Counted from the first letter of the stretch, positions 6,453-14,029 are shown. The stretch: 15,456 nucleotides of DNA from Spirochaetaceae bacterium (GCA_031265015.1 JAISDG010000207.1:1-15456); one strand, 5' to 3'. Notes: generated by a model not told the origin, from the letters alone. Numbers and translations: made by a program.

Positions 6453-7287
6453 ATCGCGTATAAAGCCCTATTTAAAATGGGCGGGGGGTAAGCGGCAGTT
6501 ATTGCCGGAAATCAAAAAACAGCTTCCCGGTGATGTACAGAGCTATACCTACTACGAGCCCTTTGTCGGAGCGGGGGCGCTTTTCTTTGACCTGCAGCCG
6601 GTGGAGGCGGTCATCAACGACCGCAACAGCCAGCTGATGGCAGCCTATGCCGCCATACGGGAAAATGTTGAAGCCCTTATCGCCCTGCTTAAAACGTACG
6701 AAAATACCAAGGAGCGGTACTATACGATCCGCGACAGGGACAGGGACGCGGACTTTAACCGTTTAACGGATACCGAAAAAGCCGCCCGGATAATTTTCCT
6801 GAACAAAACCTGTTATAACGGCCTCTACCGGGTGAATTCCCGGGGCTTCTTTAACGTTCCCTACGGAAGACATAAAAACCCCGCCATCTGTGAGGAAACG
6901 GTCCTGCGGCAGATCAGCGCTTACCTTAAGGCAAACCGGATAACCATCATGACCGGCGATTTTGAAGCGGCGGTTTCCCGGGCGGATAAGCGTTCCTTTG
7001 TGTATTTTGATCCCCCCTACGACAGCCGGGAACGGGGCTTTACCGGATATCACGCGGATGGCTTTGGCGAAGGGGATCAGAAGCGCCTGCGGGATGTTTT
7101 TGCGGAAATGACCCGCCGGGGGGCAAAGTGCCTGTTAAGCAGTTCGGATACGGAATTTATCCGGGATTTATACGGCAACGAACAATGGGACATCATTACC
7201 GTCAAGGCAAAACGGTCCATCAATTCCGATTCATCGGGCCGCGGCGCGGTTCATGAAGTATTGATAAAGAACTGGAAAAACCCCTAA
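6436..7287 (+). CDS. dam: DNA adenine N6-methyltransferase, Dam type (class D12)
   Basis: 283 residues from ATG 6436; a TTG at 6430 would add two. Transfers methyl from S-adenosylmethionine to adenine, most likely in GATC by family resemblance. Visible motifs: KWAGGKRQLLP near 14-24, EPFVGAGALFF (41-51, SAM-binding motif I), NKTCYNGLYRVNSRGFFNVPYG (123-144, Dam signature) and catalytic DPPY at 192-195. The C-terminal SINSDSSGRG...EVLI block is also typical. No restriction endonuclease gene is adjacent, so it is an orphan methylase with a likely role in replication timing, mismatch repair or gene expression rather than defence. The start codon lies inside the preceding barrel gene (17-nt overlap) with no clear Shine-Dalgarno, so it probably depends on coupled translation. 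Confidence 0.92.
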   Translation: MSFGYRSRIKPYLKWAGGKRQLLPEIKKQLPGDVQSYTYYEPFVGAGALFFDLQPVEAVINDRNSQLMAAYAAIRENVEALIALLKTYENTKERYYTIRDRDRDADFNRLTDTEKAARIIFLNKTCYNGLYRVNSRGFFNVPYGRHKNPAICEETVLRQISAYLKANRITIMTGDFEAAVSRADKRSFVYFDPPYDSRERGFTGYHADGFGEGDQKRLRDVFAEMTRRGAKCLLSSSDTEFIRDLYGNEQWDIITVKAKRSINSDSSGRGAVHEVLIKNWKNP

Positions 7288-7355
7288 AACAGCATCGCAA
7301 TAACAGCCTCTTTGCGCCAGGATAAGATTTAACGTGAGGCAACGAGGCAACGCGT

Positions 7356-10037
7356 TTGCTGGACAAAGCAGGACAAATATCATACCATTACCTATATACT
7401 ATGCCAGCAGATTTGGCGGATTACCGTTTTCTGGAACGGCCCCGGGTGGACCGGATCCTGGAAAAAGCCCTGCAAAGCTATGTGGTCACCGTGGTGGCGG
7501 GAGAGGGCAACGGCAAAACCCACGCGATAAACTCCTTCCTGAGGAAGAACAAGCGGAATGTCACCTGGATACAGCTGTCGGAACAGGACAACCTGGGCTG
7601 GCATTTGTGGGAAAACTATATCGGAGAGGTGGCCCGGGTCGGCCCGGAAACGGCGAAGCTCTTTTACGACGTCGGCTTTCCCGAATCGGATCAGCAGCTT
7701 GACCGGTATCTGAGCCTGCTTAAAGACAAGACCATGGGCCTGGCGGATCCCTATGTGACGGTCTTTGACGACTTTCACTTAATCACCAATCCCGAGGTCC
7801 TGCTGCATCTGGACCGGGCTCTGGCCGCTCTGGTTTCAAACAACCCCTTCGTCTTTATTTCCCGGACGGAACCGACGATATATACCGTCAGCTTTCTGGC
7901 CAAAGGTATCCTCTCCGAGATTACCGTTGAGGACCTCCGGTTTACCCGGGAGGAAACGGCGGACTATTTTAGCCTTAACCAGGTTTCCCTTACGGAAGCG
8001 GAACTCTCCCGCATCTTTGAAAAAACCGAAGGCTGGCCCCTGGCCCTCGGCCTTATCCTGCAGGAAATAAAGGCGGGAGAAGCCGGCGGGCACAACTGGG
8101 ACCGGGTGATGCGGCCCATACGAAACATGGAAGAGCATATTTTTTCCTCCATGGGAGCGGAACTCCGGCGTTTTCTGATCAAACTTTCCCTTATTGAACA
8201 CTGGCCCCGGAATCTTTTGGAGCGCTTTGATCCCGAAGGCAAAAACATCGCCGCCATGAAAAAATTCAGCTCCATCATCCGCTTTGACGCGTATATTCAG
8301 GAGTTCAGGATACATTCCCATTTTCTGGATTTCCTCCGGGAACAGCAAAGCTCCCTCTCGCCGGAAGAAATCCGGGAGATATACGGCAGGGACGCCCGGT
8401 GGTGTATTGAGCACAACCTCCCTGCCAACGCCGCCGCGGATTATGAGCGGGCCGGGGACTGCGAAGGATTTGTCCGGCTTATCGAATCCCTTCCCCGTAT
8501 GCTGCCCCGGTCTCTGGCGTCTTTTTTTCTGGAAACTGCGGAGCGGCTCATCGCCGCCCATGCGGAGGATCCGCTTCTTCAAGGGGAAGAAGACTGGGAC
8601 TTCCTTTTTTTACGCTTCATTATCCGCGCCCGGTTTCTGGCTCTGCTGGACCGTTTCGAGGAATCCGCCGGGGGATTCCGGGCGGGCATTGCCCGCTGCG
8701 AGGCCATGCCCCCAAGTCCCGCGCGTTCCCGGTTTCTTGCCGCCGCTTACAACAGGCTGGGGATACTGCGCTTTGTTGCTTCGCGGTTTACCAGAGAGTA
8801 TGACGCTTTCCGGTACTTCGAACGGGGCTGTCATTATTATCTGGAAAATCCGGAGCCGGTCGAGGGGCAGGCAAACCAGACCAATATCAACGCCTATATG
8901 ATTCAGGTGGGGTTCCCCGCGGAAAGCGGAGAAATCGACTCCTGTATAGACGCCTGCGCCGCCGCCGTCCCGTACACCTCCGTTTCCATGGACGGTTACC
9001 TCTGCGGCGCCGACGCCCTGTGCCGCGCGGAGCTGGCCTATTACCGGGGGGATCTCAACAAGGCCGAACAGTTTGCCCGCCAGGCGGTGTACCGGGGCCG
9101 GGAAAAAAACCAGTACGAGATAGAAAACAGCGCGCTGTTTTACCTTATGCGGATCGGCGTTCACCGGGGCGATGCCGCGGGCGTCCGTGAACTGGAACGG
9201 CAGATGAAGACACTGCTTGAAAACAGTGAATACCTTAACCGTTACGTTATCTACGATATTATTACAGGGCGCTTTTATGCCTGGCTCGGTCTGACGGAAA
9301 AAGTCGCTCCCTGGCTCAGGCGGGAACGCGAAAAAGAAACGAACGCCCAGTTCCGCGGCTTTGATACGCTTGTCGAAGTCCGCTGTCTCCTTGCCGAAAA
9401 AGAATACCCGGCGGCCCTGCAGGCATTGGAAAGAGCGCAGGCAAAAAGCGAAGTAAGAACTTTTCTTTTGGGATTCCTGGAAATGGCCGTCCTGGAAGCG
9501 GCCATCCGCCACCGGCTTGGCGACAGGGAAGGCGCCTTTGGCGCCCTGAAAAAAGCCCGCGATGCGGCCGGGCCCAACGCCTTTGACATGCCTTTTGTAG
9601 AACTGGGGGAACACATGCACAGCTTGGCCGGCGTCCTGCTCAAGACTCCCCCGGGTGATCCCCGAAGCGCCGGAATCCCCCGGGAATGGCTGCAAAGTAT
9701 CCGAAGAAGCGCTTCGGCCTACGCAAAAAAACGCGCCCTGGTAACGGCCCGCTACACAGACCTGAAAACGCCGGATGCCGCGGACTTTTCGCAGCATGAA
9801 CTGGCAATATTGAACAACCTTTCCCAGGGCCATACCAGCGAGGAAATTGCCGCCGCCATGCATATCTCCGTAAAAATGGTAAAGAGCGCCATCCGGAGCA
9901 TCTACGTTAAACTTGGAGCGGCCAACAGGGCCGGCGCCATCCGCGCCGCCACCGGGCGGGGCCTTTTAGCGAAGATTCCTGGCAATGGCCGGGCAAACAG
10001 GCCTGAGACGCGCAATGAAGGCGGAACAGTTACATAA
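7356..10037 (+). CDS. MalT-like STAND ATPase, LuxR-type transcriptional regulator
   Basis: 893 residues. An N-terminal NTPase begins after FLERPRV: Walker A GEGNGKT at 49-55 and Walker B VFDDFH at 136-141, followed by winged-helix segments. The middle (about 340-790) is a helical array resembling the TPR-like superhelix of MalT. A LuxR-type helix-turn-helix occupies about 810-875 (LNNLSQGHTSEEIAAAMHIS, then MVKSAIRSIYVKLGA). Such proteins bind ATP and an inducer, then oligomerise and activate target promoters; the inducer here is unknown. The TTG at 7356 has GAGG 8 nt upstream, so it is preferred; ATG 7401 (residue 16) has no ribosome site but would retain all domains. The stop codon overlaps the end of pyrF by 8 bp, tail to tail. 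No obvious target operon is adjacent. Confidence 0.9.
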   Translation: MLDKAGQISYHYLYTMPADLADYRFLERPRVDRILEKALQSYVVTVVAGEGNGKTHAINSFLRKNKRNVTWIQLSEQDNLGWHLWENYIGEVARVGPETAKLFYDVGFPESDQQLDRYLSLLKDKTMGLADPYVTVFDDFHLITNPEVLLHLDRALAALVSNNPFVFISRTEPTIYTVSFLAKGILSEITVEDLRFTREETADYFSLNQVSLTEAELSRIFEKTEGWPLALGLILQEIKAGEAGGHNWDRVMRPIRNMEEHIFSSMGAELRRFLIKLSLIEHWPRNLLERFDPEGKNIAAMKKFSSIIRFDAYIQEFRIHSHFLDFLREQQSSLSPEEIREIYGRDARWCIEHNLPANAAADYERAGDCEGFVRLIESLPRMLPRSLASFFLETAERLIAAHAEDPLLQGEEDWDFLFLRFIIRARFLALLDRFEESAGGFRAGIARCEAMPPSPARSRFLAAAYNRLGILRFVASRFTREYDAFRYFERGCHYYLENPEPVEGQANQTNINAYMIQVGFPAESGEIDSCIDACAAAVPYTSVSMDGYLCGADALCRAELAYYRGDLNKAEQFARQAVYRGREKNQYEIENSALFYLMRIGVHRGDAAGVRELERQMKTLLENSEYLNRYVIYDIITGRFYAWLGLTEKVAPWLRREREKETNAQFRGFDTLVEVRCLLAEKEYPAALQALERAQAKSEVRTFLLGFLEMAVLEAAIRHRLGDREGAFGALKKARDAAGPNAFDMPFVELGEHMHSLAGVLLKTPPGDPRSAGIPREWLQSIRRSASAYAKKRALVTARYTDLKTPDAADFSQHELAILNNLSQGHTSEEIAAAMHISVKMVKSAIRSIYVKLGAANRAGAIRAATGRGLLAKIPGNGRANRPETRNEGGTVT

Positions 10038-10989
10038 GGTTCTGTTCTGCCGCGGCCTTCCGTATCGCGTCCCGCATGGCCCCGGCCGCTTCCCGGGCGG
10101 CCTCCGCAGCAAAAGCATGGTCCACGGTTTCCGCGTCCGCCGCGGAACCCTTCCCCGCGGCCTTCCCGGTCCATGCTTTCAGTATGGACCGGGAAGCGTT
10201 GACCACCCCGCCGTTGCCTTCCCGCAGCAACAGGGCCGCGTCTTCCGCGGCTCCGCCCTGGGCGCCGTAGCCGGGGATAAGGAAAAAAAGGTTCCCGTAC
10301 CGGGAACGGATGGCCGCGGCTTCGTCCCGTTCGGTACAGCCCAGCACCGCGCCGAACGCGCCGTATCCGTACCTGCCCCCCAGGGATCCGGCCAGTTCCG
10401 CCAGCCTGCCGCCCACCGCGTGGTAGAGCCGCCTGGCTCCGCCCTTATCCGCCGGGTCTCTGGGACCGCCGGTTCCGGCAGCGGAATCCGCAAGTTCCAG
10501 GTATTCGAAATCCCGCATCCCCCTGTTGCTGGTCCGAACCAGGACAAAAGCGCCCTTGCCCCTGCCGGCATAGGCCAGCCAGGGTTCCAGGGAGTCCATT
10601 CCCATGTAGGGTGAAAGGGTTACAAAGTCCGCTTCAAAGTCCCCCTCAAAGTGGGCTTTGGCGTACTGCCCCGCGGTATCGGCGATGTCCCCCCGCTTGA
10701 TGTCGGCAATCACCAGGCTTCCCCGGCCGCGGATATAGCTCAGGGTCCGGGCATATGCCCGAAGCCCCGGAATGCCCATGGCCTCGTAGTAGGCGATCTG
10801 TACCTTAAAGCACGCCGCCCTGTCCGCCGTCGCGTCCACAATCGCCCGGTTAAAGGCCAGGACCGCCTCCGCGTCCGACCCCGCCCGGCGGCGTTCCCCG
10901 GGGGGGACATAGCCGGGAGCGGTATCCAGGCCCACGCAGACAGGACCCCGTTCCGCAACCGCCTCATAAAGCCTGTCCATGTTATACAT
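10030..10989 (-). CDS. pyrF: Orotidine 5'-phosphate decarboxylase
   Basis: About 319 residues from the ATG at 10989. Converts OMP to UMP, the last step of de novo pyrimidine synthesis, in the cytoplasm. The catalytic DIKRGDIADTA segment (Lys about residue 98 within DIKRGD) is clear. The substrate-phosphate end shows VNASRSIL near the C-terminus. CVGLDTAPGYVP at the N-terminus and the length fit the type 2 (about 270-310 residue) PyrF family. The start lies inside the end of pyrC: GGGAGGG (10999-10993) serves as ribosome site, the ATG at 10989 follows it closely, and a second ATG at 10980 sits one base after the pyrC stop. Either way translation is coupled to pyrC. It is the last gene of the pyrBICF operon, and its final 8 bp overlap the convergent regulator gene. 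Confidence 0.93.
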   Translation of the reverse strand: MYNMDRLYEAVAERGPVCVGLDTAPGYVPPGERRRAGSDAEAVLAFNRAIVDATADRAACFKVQIAYYEAMGIPGLRAYARTLSYIRGRGSLVIADIKRGDIADTAGQYAKAHFEGDFEADFVTLSPYMGMDSLEPWLAYAGRGKGAFVLVRTSNRGMRDFEYLELADSAAGTGGPRDPADKGGARRLYHAVGGRLAELAGSLGGRYGYGAFGAVLGCTERDEAAAIRSRYGNLFFLIPGYGAQGGAAEDAALLLREGNGGVVNASRSILKAWTGKAAGKGSAADAETVDHAFAAEAAREAAGAMRDAIRKAAAEQNLM

Positions 10990-12313
10990 TGTCCCTCCCG
11001 TCAAATACGATCCGCCCGCCGTGGATCGTCATCAGTACCGCGCCCCGCAGCTCCCGGCCCGCAAAGGGGGAATTTTTCCCCCGGGACTTAAAAGCCGCCG
11101 GATCCACGGTCCAGGCCCTGCCGGTATCGGCAATACAAAAATCCGCCCGCAGTCCCGGGGCTATCCTTCCCCGCCCTTCACCGCCGCCGGCCAGTCCCAG
11201 GATGCGGGCCGGGGCCGCGCTCATTAACGAAGAAAGTTTTGAAAGCCCCACGCCAAAGGCCCCCAAGGTCGAATAGCACACGGCAAAGGCCGTTTCCAGT
11301 CCCGTAAAGCCCGGAGCCCCGGCTTCCTTGTCCTTTTCCGTATGGGGAGCGTGATCCGTGGCAATGGCGTCCACCGTGCCCTCCGCCACGGCGCCGATCA
11401 GGGCAAGCCGATCCTCTTCGCCGCGAAGGGGCGGGTTAACCCGGCCCCGGGATTCCGCGCCCAGGGCGTCCGCGTCTTCCTTTACCAGGGCAAGATGGTG
11501 GGGCGTAACTTCGCAGCTTATGTTCAGGGACCCGGCCGGGCGGCTTTTTGCTTCCCGGATCATGGCCGCCGCCTCTTTGGTGGAAACATGGGCAATGTGG
11601 ATATGGCAGAGCGACGAGGCGGCCATAGCGATGGCCCGGCGGGTGGCGGCGTTTTCCCCCCCCAGGTCGCAGTGGCAGGAAACGGGGATTCCGGCCCGGC
11701 GGGCTTCGGCGCAGGCGGCGAGAAACAAACCGTCGTCGGCCAGATCTTTTCCGTCCTCCGAAAGGAGCCGCACGCGAAACCCTCCGTCCTCCGGCGCGGG
11801 ACCGGGAAGGCGGGTTATCTCCGAAAGCTCCCGCCCCTCCATGTTCTTCGTCAGGGACAGGGCCGGATACAGATCGATAAGTCCCAGCGCAGCGGCCCGG
11901 CGGTGCAGGGCCGCGGCCTGCGCGCCGGCGCCGGTCACCGGTTTTGTGTTGGCCATGCACACCGCCGTGCCGTACCCCCCGGCGGCCGCGGCAAGGCAGG
12001 CGGATTCAAGGGTTTCCTTTTCTGGAAAACCCGGATCCCTGAAATGGGCGTGCAGATCCACAAAGGCGGGCATCAGCACGGGAAGCTCCGCGGCATTATG
12101 GGGGCTTTGGCCGGAAAAGAAAAGGCCGTCCAGTACCATGCCGGCTCCGGCGCAAAAGCGGTTCAGCCGTTTTTCCCCTTCAATGTTTTCGGGAAAGGTA
12201 TCCGGGACGGGAATAATTTCCGCAATCCGGCCGTCCTCGACGATGACCGCTCCCCGCAGGTCCGTGGTTTCGTCGACGATGCGGAAATTTTTCAGCGCCA
12301 GCAGGCGGGACAT
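10982..12313 (-). CDS. pyrC: Dihydroorotase, class I (zinc-dependent)
   Basis: 443 residues. Cyclises N-carbamoyl-aspartate to dihydroorotate. Amidohydrolase TIM-barrel metal ligands are visible: DLHAHFRDPG (86-95, the HxH motif), SCHCD (212-216), HIAHVST near 239-245 and the catalytic DHAPHT at 320-325. EVTPHH (268-273) is also characteristic. An extra segment of some 25-30 residues (about 40-78, CAGAGMVLDGLFFSG region) separates the N-terminal beta part from the barrel's first strand; ordinary class I enzymes are shorter here. GGGGGA a few bases before the ATG is the ribosome site. It starts 10 nt after the pyrI stop and its own 3' end contains the pyrF start, so it is cotranscribed with pyrB and pyrI. 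Confidence 0.95.
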   Translation of the reverse strand: MSRLLALKNFRIVDETTDLRGAVIVEDGRIAEIIPVPDTFPENIEGEKRLNRFCAGAGMVLDGLFFSGQSPHNAAELPVLMPAFVDLHAHFRDPGFPEKETLESACLAAAAGGYGTAVCMANTKPVTGAGAQAAALHRRAAALGLIDLYPALSLTKNMEGRELSEITRLPGPAPEDGGFRVRLLSEDGKDLADDGLFLAACAEARRAGIPVSCHCDLGGENAATRRAIAMAASSLCHIHIAHVSTKEAAAMIREAKSRPAGSLNISCEVTPHHLALVKEDADALGAESRGRVNPPLRGEEDRLALIGAVAEGTVDAIATDHAPHTEKDKEAGAPGFTGLETAFAVCYSTLGAFGVGLSKLSSLMSAAPARILGLAGGGEGRGRIAPGLRADFCIADTGRAWTVDPAAFKSRGKNSPFAGRELRGAVLMTIHGGRIVFDGRDNV

Positions 12314-12323
12314 AATTTTCCCC

Positions 12324-12755
12324 CTAGCGGAAGTCCGCGGCGCTGCGGACTTCGTCGCAGTATTCGCAGCGGTAGGTTTCCCGTCTGCGGTCGTAGAGGT
12401 GAAAGATATGGGGAACCTTTTCCGTGGAGGTAATGCACCGGGGATTTTTGCAGACCAGAATATCTTCTACCCTTTCGGGGAGCTGGAGTTTTATCTTCCC
12501 GGTGATCCCTTCGTTTTCGATAATATTTACCGTGATGTTGGGATCGATAAGCCCCAGAATATCAAAGTTGATTTCGATCTCATTGTCGATCTTGATGATG
12601 TCCTTGCGGCCCATACGGCCGGAACTGGCGTTGACCACAAAGGCTACGTTATACGGCGCCCTGCCGAGCCCCAGCCAGTTAAAGATCCTGATTCCCTGTC
12701 CCGCCTTGATGTGATCGATGACAATGCCGTTTTTTATCTGATCTACGTTCAGCAT
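12324..12755 (-). CDS. pyrI: Aspartate carbamoyltransferase regulatory chain
   Basis: 143 residues, close to the usual 150. It binds nucleotide effectors (ATP, CTP, UTP in characterised enzymes) and holds PyrB trimers together in the holoenzyme. The N-terminal effector domain begins NVDQIKNGIVIDHIKAGQG, and NASSGRMGRKDIIKI (42-56) is typical. The C-terminal zinc domain has its four Cys at 102, 107, 130 and 133 (C-x4-C and C-x2-C). GGAGGGG lies 4 nt from the ATG. The pyrB stop is only 9 nt upstream. Presence of PyrI implies allosteric control of ATCase in addition to the transcriptional control suggested by the leader. Confidence 0.95.
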   Translation of the reverse strand: MLNVDQIKNGIVIDHIKAGQGIRIFNWLGLGRAPYNVAFVVNASSGRMGRKDIIKIDNEIEINFDILGLIDPNITVNIIENEGITGKIKLQLPERVEDILVCKNPRCITSTEKVPHIFHLYDRRRETYRCEYCDEVRSAADFR

Positions 12756-12764
12756 GGTCCCCTC

Positions 12765-13688
12765 CTATGCAGCGCCCAGAATTGAAGCAAGCAGGGCCAT
12801 CCGGACATACATGCCGTATTTGGCCTGCTTAAAGTATACCGCCCGGCTGTCGCCGTCCACTTCGGGGGCTATCTCGTTGACCCTGGGAAGGGGATGGAGG
12901 ACCAGCATGTCCTTTTTGGCGGCCTTCATTTTTTCCGCGGTAAGAATATAAAAGTCCTTCAGGCGGATATAGTCTTCCTCGTTAAAAAACCGTTCCCGCT
13001 GGACCCGGGTCATGTAGAGGACATCCAGGTCGCCGATTACTTCCTCAAGCCGTTCCGCTTCCCCGTGGGGAACCATTTTCTTTTCCAGGATGCCCCTGGT
13101 AATGTACTCGGGAACGGTCAGTTCCGGGGGCGATATAAAGATCATCCTGACCCCCGGATATCCGGCCAGGGCCTTTGCCAGGGAATGAACGGTCCTGCCG
13201 AATTTAAGATCCCCGCAGAAACCGACGGTAAAATTTCCCAGCCCCCCCCGGAGCCGCCGCAGGGTTAACAGGTCGGTCAGGGTCTGGGTGGGATGATGAT
13301 GCCCCCCATCGCCGGCGTTTATTACCGGCGCCGCGGAAAACCGGGAAGCCAGCAGGGCCGACCCTTCCTTGGGGTTGCGCATAACGATAACGTCGGCATA
13401 GCAGGAAACGGTCCGGATGGTGTCCGCCAGGCTTTCGCCCTTCGCGGCGGAGCTGGAACCCGGTTCGGCAAAACCCAGGCAGCTCCCCCCCAGCCGGAGC
13501 ATGGCCGCCTCGAAGGAAAGCCGGGTTCTGGTACTGGGCTCGAAAAACAGGGCGGCCAGAATCTTTCCCGCGCAGGAACAGCGAAGATAGTCCCGGTGGT
13601 CCTCTATTTTTTCCGCCAGGGAAAAAAGAAGCTCCAGCTCTTCCAGGCTGAAATCTCCGGGCTCAATAAGCGACCGGCCTTTAAGCAT
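12765..13688 (-). CDS. pyrB: Aspartate carbamoyltransferase catalytic chain
   Basis: 307 residues, normal size. Joins carbamoyl phosphate and aspartate to carbamoyl-aspartate, the committed step of pyrimidine synthesis. The carbamoyl-phosphate loop is FFEPSTRTRLSFE (48-60). The 80s loop contributes Lys83 in AKGESLADT; GHHHPTQTLTDL (130-141) and HPLPRVNEI (265-273) complete the active site. GGGAGGG lies 7 nt upstream of the ATG. First gene of the pyrB-pyrI-pyrC-pyrF operon, with spacings of 9 and 10 nt and then an overlap. Its 117-nt leader holds a terminator, so expression is probably attenuated. Genes carA/B, pyrD and pyrE are not in the window. Confidence 0.96.
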   Translation of the reverse strand: MLKGRSLIEPGDFSLEELELLFSLAEKIEDHRDYLRCSCAGKILAALFFEPSTRTRLSFEAAMLRLGGSCLGFAEPGSSSAAKGESLADTIRTVSCYADVIVMRNPKEGSALLASRFSAAPVINAGDGGHHHPTQTLTDLLTLRRLRGGLGNFTVGFCGDLKFGRTVHSLAKALAGYPGVRMIFISPPELTVPEYITRGILEKKMVPHGEAERLEEVIGDLDVLYMTRVQRERFFNEEDYIRLKDFYILTAEKMKAAKKDMLVLHPLPRVNEIAPEVDGDSRAVYFKQAKYGMYVRMALLASILGAA

Positions 13689-13704
13689 CGGATTACCCTC
13701 CCTT

Positions 13705-13720
13705 CCGGAAAACTTTCCGG
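13705..13720. repeat. Small palindrome between attenuator and pyrB ribosome site
   Basis: CCGGAA-AACT-TTCCGG forms a 6-bp stem with a 4-nt loop, placed on the minus strand between the terminator (13743-13771) and the GGGAGGG of pyrB. It may be an operator, or an mRNA hairpin affecting pyrB translation. No specific function can be shown. Confidence 0.5.
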
Positions 13721-13742
13721 GCCGCCGTCACCGCTGTTCAGC

Positions 13743-13771
13743 AAAAAAAAACCGCCCCCCGGGCGGTTTTT
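13743..13771 (-). terminator. Intrinsic terminator in the pyrB leader (candidate attenuator)
   Basis: On the minus strand AAAAACCGCCC (13771-13761), loop GGG, GGGCGG and then nine T (13751-13743). The 6-bp GC stem extended by A-T pairs and followed by a long T run is a textbook rho-independent terminator. On the plus strand only five T follow and no plus-strand gene is near, so the minus strand is the relevant one. It sits 55 nt upstream of pyrB. It may end transcription from the upstream LRR gene, regulate the pyr operon, or both. Confidence 0.85.
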
Positions 13772-13805
13772 ACGGCAGCAGTATATGGCAGACAACGGCT
13801 TTCAC
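13770..13805 (-). CDS. Putative pyr leader peptide, 11 codons
   Basis: GTG start at 13805 and TAA at 13772-13770, encoding MKAVVCHILLP. The stop codon overlaps the first bases of the terminator stem, so a ribosome finishing this frame would cover the terminator's 5' arm. A promoter candidate puts the transcription start at or within a base or two of the GTG, so initiation would be leaderless; no ribosome site is visible. The arrangement recalls the pyrBI leader of E. coli, where coupled transcription and translation relieve termination when UTP is low. There is no run of a single amino-acid codon. A frame this short could occur by chance. Confidence 0.35.
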   Translation of the reverse strand: MKAVVCHILLP

Positions 13806-13811
13806 GGTTCA

Positions 13812-13840
13812 ACCCTAGCACGGGCGGCGAAAAAAGGCAA
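13812..13840 (-). promoter_or_regulatory. Candidate promoter of the pyrBICF operon
   Basis: On the minus strand TTGCCT (-35, 13840-13835), 17-nt spacer, then TGC-TAGGGT (extended -10, hexamer 13817-13812). The -10 hexamer matches at only three positions but carries the extended TG. Predicted start near 13805, giving a leader of about 117 nt that includes the attenuator. No other promoter-like pair is seen between the terminator and pyrB. Confidence 0.4.
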
Positions 13841-13843
13841 GGG

Positions 13844-13877
13844 TGCCAAGAATCGGCATCCTTGCCGATTCTTGGCA
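13844..13877. repeat. Perfect 15-bp palindrome
   Basis: TGCCAAGAATCGGCA (13844-13858), loop TCCT, then its exact complement to 13877. The left end is four bases from the -35 box of the candidate pyr promoter. First of a tight series of palindromes in the 341-base gene-free stretch 13689-14029. Confidence 0.85.
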
Positions 13878-13878
13878 T

Positions 13879-13924
13879 GGAGTTCGCCGCAGGCGAACTC
13901 CACCCCGGCCGCTGTAGCGGCCGG
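13879..13924. repeat. Two adjacent perfect palindromes
   Basis: GGAGTTCGCC-GCA-GGCGAACTCC (13879-13901, 10-bp stem) and CCGGCCGC-TGTA-GCGGCCGG (13905-13924, 8-bp stem) lie 3 nt apart. Neither is followed by a T run on either strand. The first is closely related to the palindrome at 13989-14011, which suggests a dispersed repeat family. Confidence 0.8.
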
Positions 13925-13979
13925 CAATGGTTACAGCGCCCTCCATGGCGCCCCTGCGGGCACCGGCGTCCTGCCGGAT
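13925..13979. repeat. Weaker dyads in the palindrome cluster
   Basis: GCGCC-CTCCAT-GGCGC and CCGGC-GTCCT-GCCGG are 5-bp dyads within this segment. They continue the series of palindromes but are short enough to be chance in GC-rich DNA. Confidence 0.4.
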
Positions 13980-13988
13980 TTTGACATG

Positions 13989-14011
13989 GGAGTTTACCTG
14001 CGGTAAACTCC
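13989..14011. repeat. Palindrome related to the one at 13879-13901
   Basis: GGAGTTTACC-TGC-GGTAAACTCC, 10-bp stem with 3-nt loop, differing from the 13879 palindrome by compensated changes in both arms and followed by the same CACCC. It lies 19 nt beyond the stop of the LRR lipoprotein gene (minus), so it may protect that mRNA's 3' end. Confidence 0.8.
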
Positions 14012-14029
14012 ACCCGACCGCCCGGAACG

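Noticed and set aside
7336..7351. Direct repeat GAGGCAAC x2 before the MalT-like gene
   Set aside because: Only two 8-bp copies; the second supplies the GAGG ribosome site, and nothing more can be supported.
8610..9863. Minus-strand open frame of 417 codons inside the MalT-like gene
   Set aside because: Antisense to a well-supported regulator whose repeat region continues throughout; no motifs or ribosome-binding site.
11358..12785. Long plus-strand open frame of 475 codons opposite pyrC and pyrI
   Set aside because: It is antisense to two clearly functional enzymes, has low-complexity Ala/Ser/Arg/Pro composition, no family motif, and results from the high GC content of the opposite strand.
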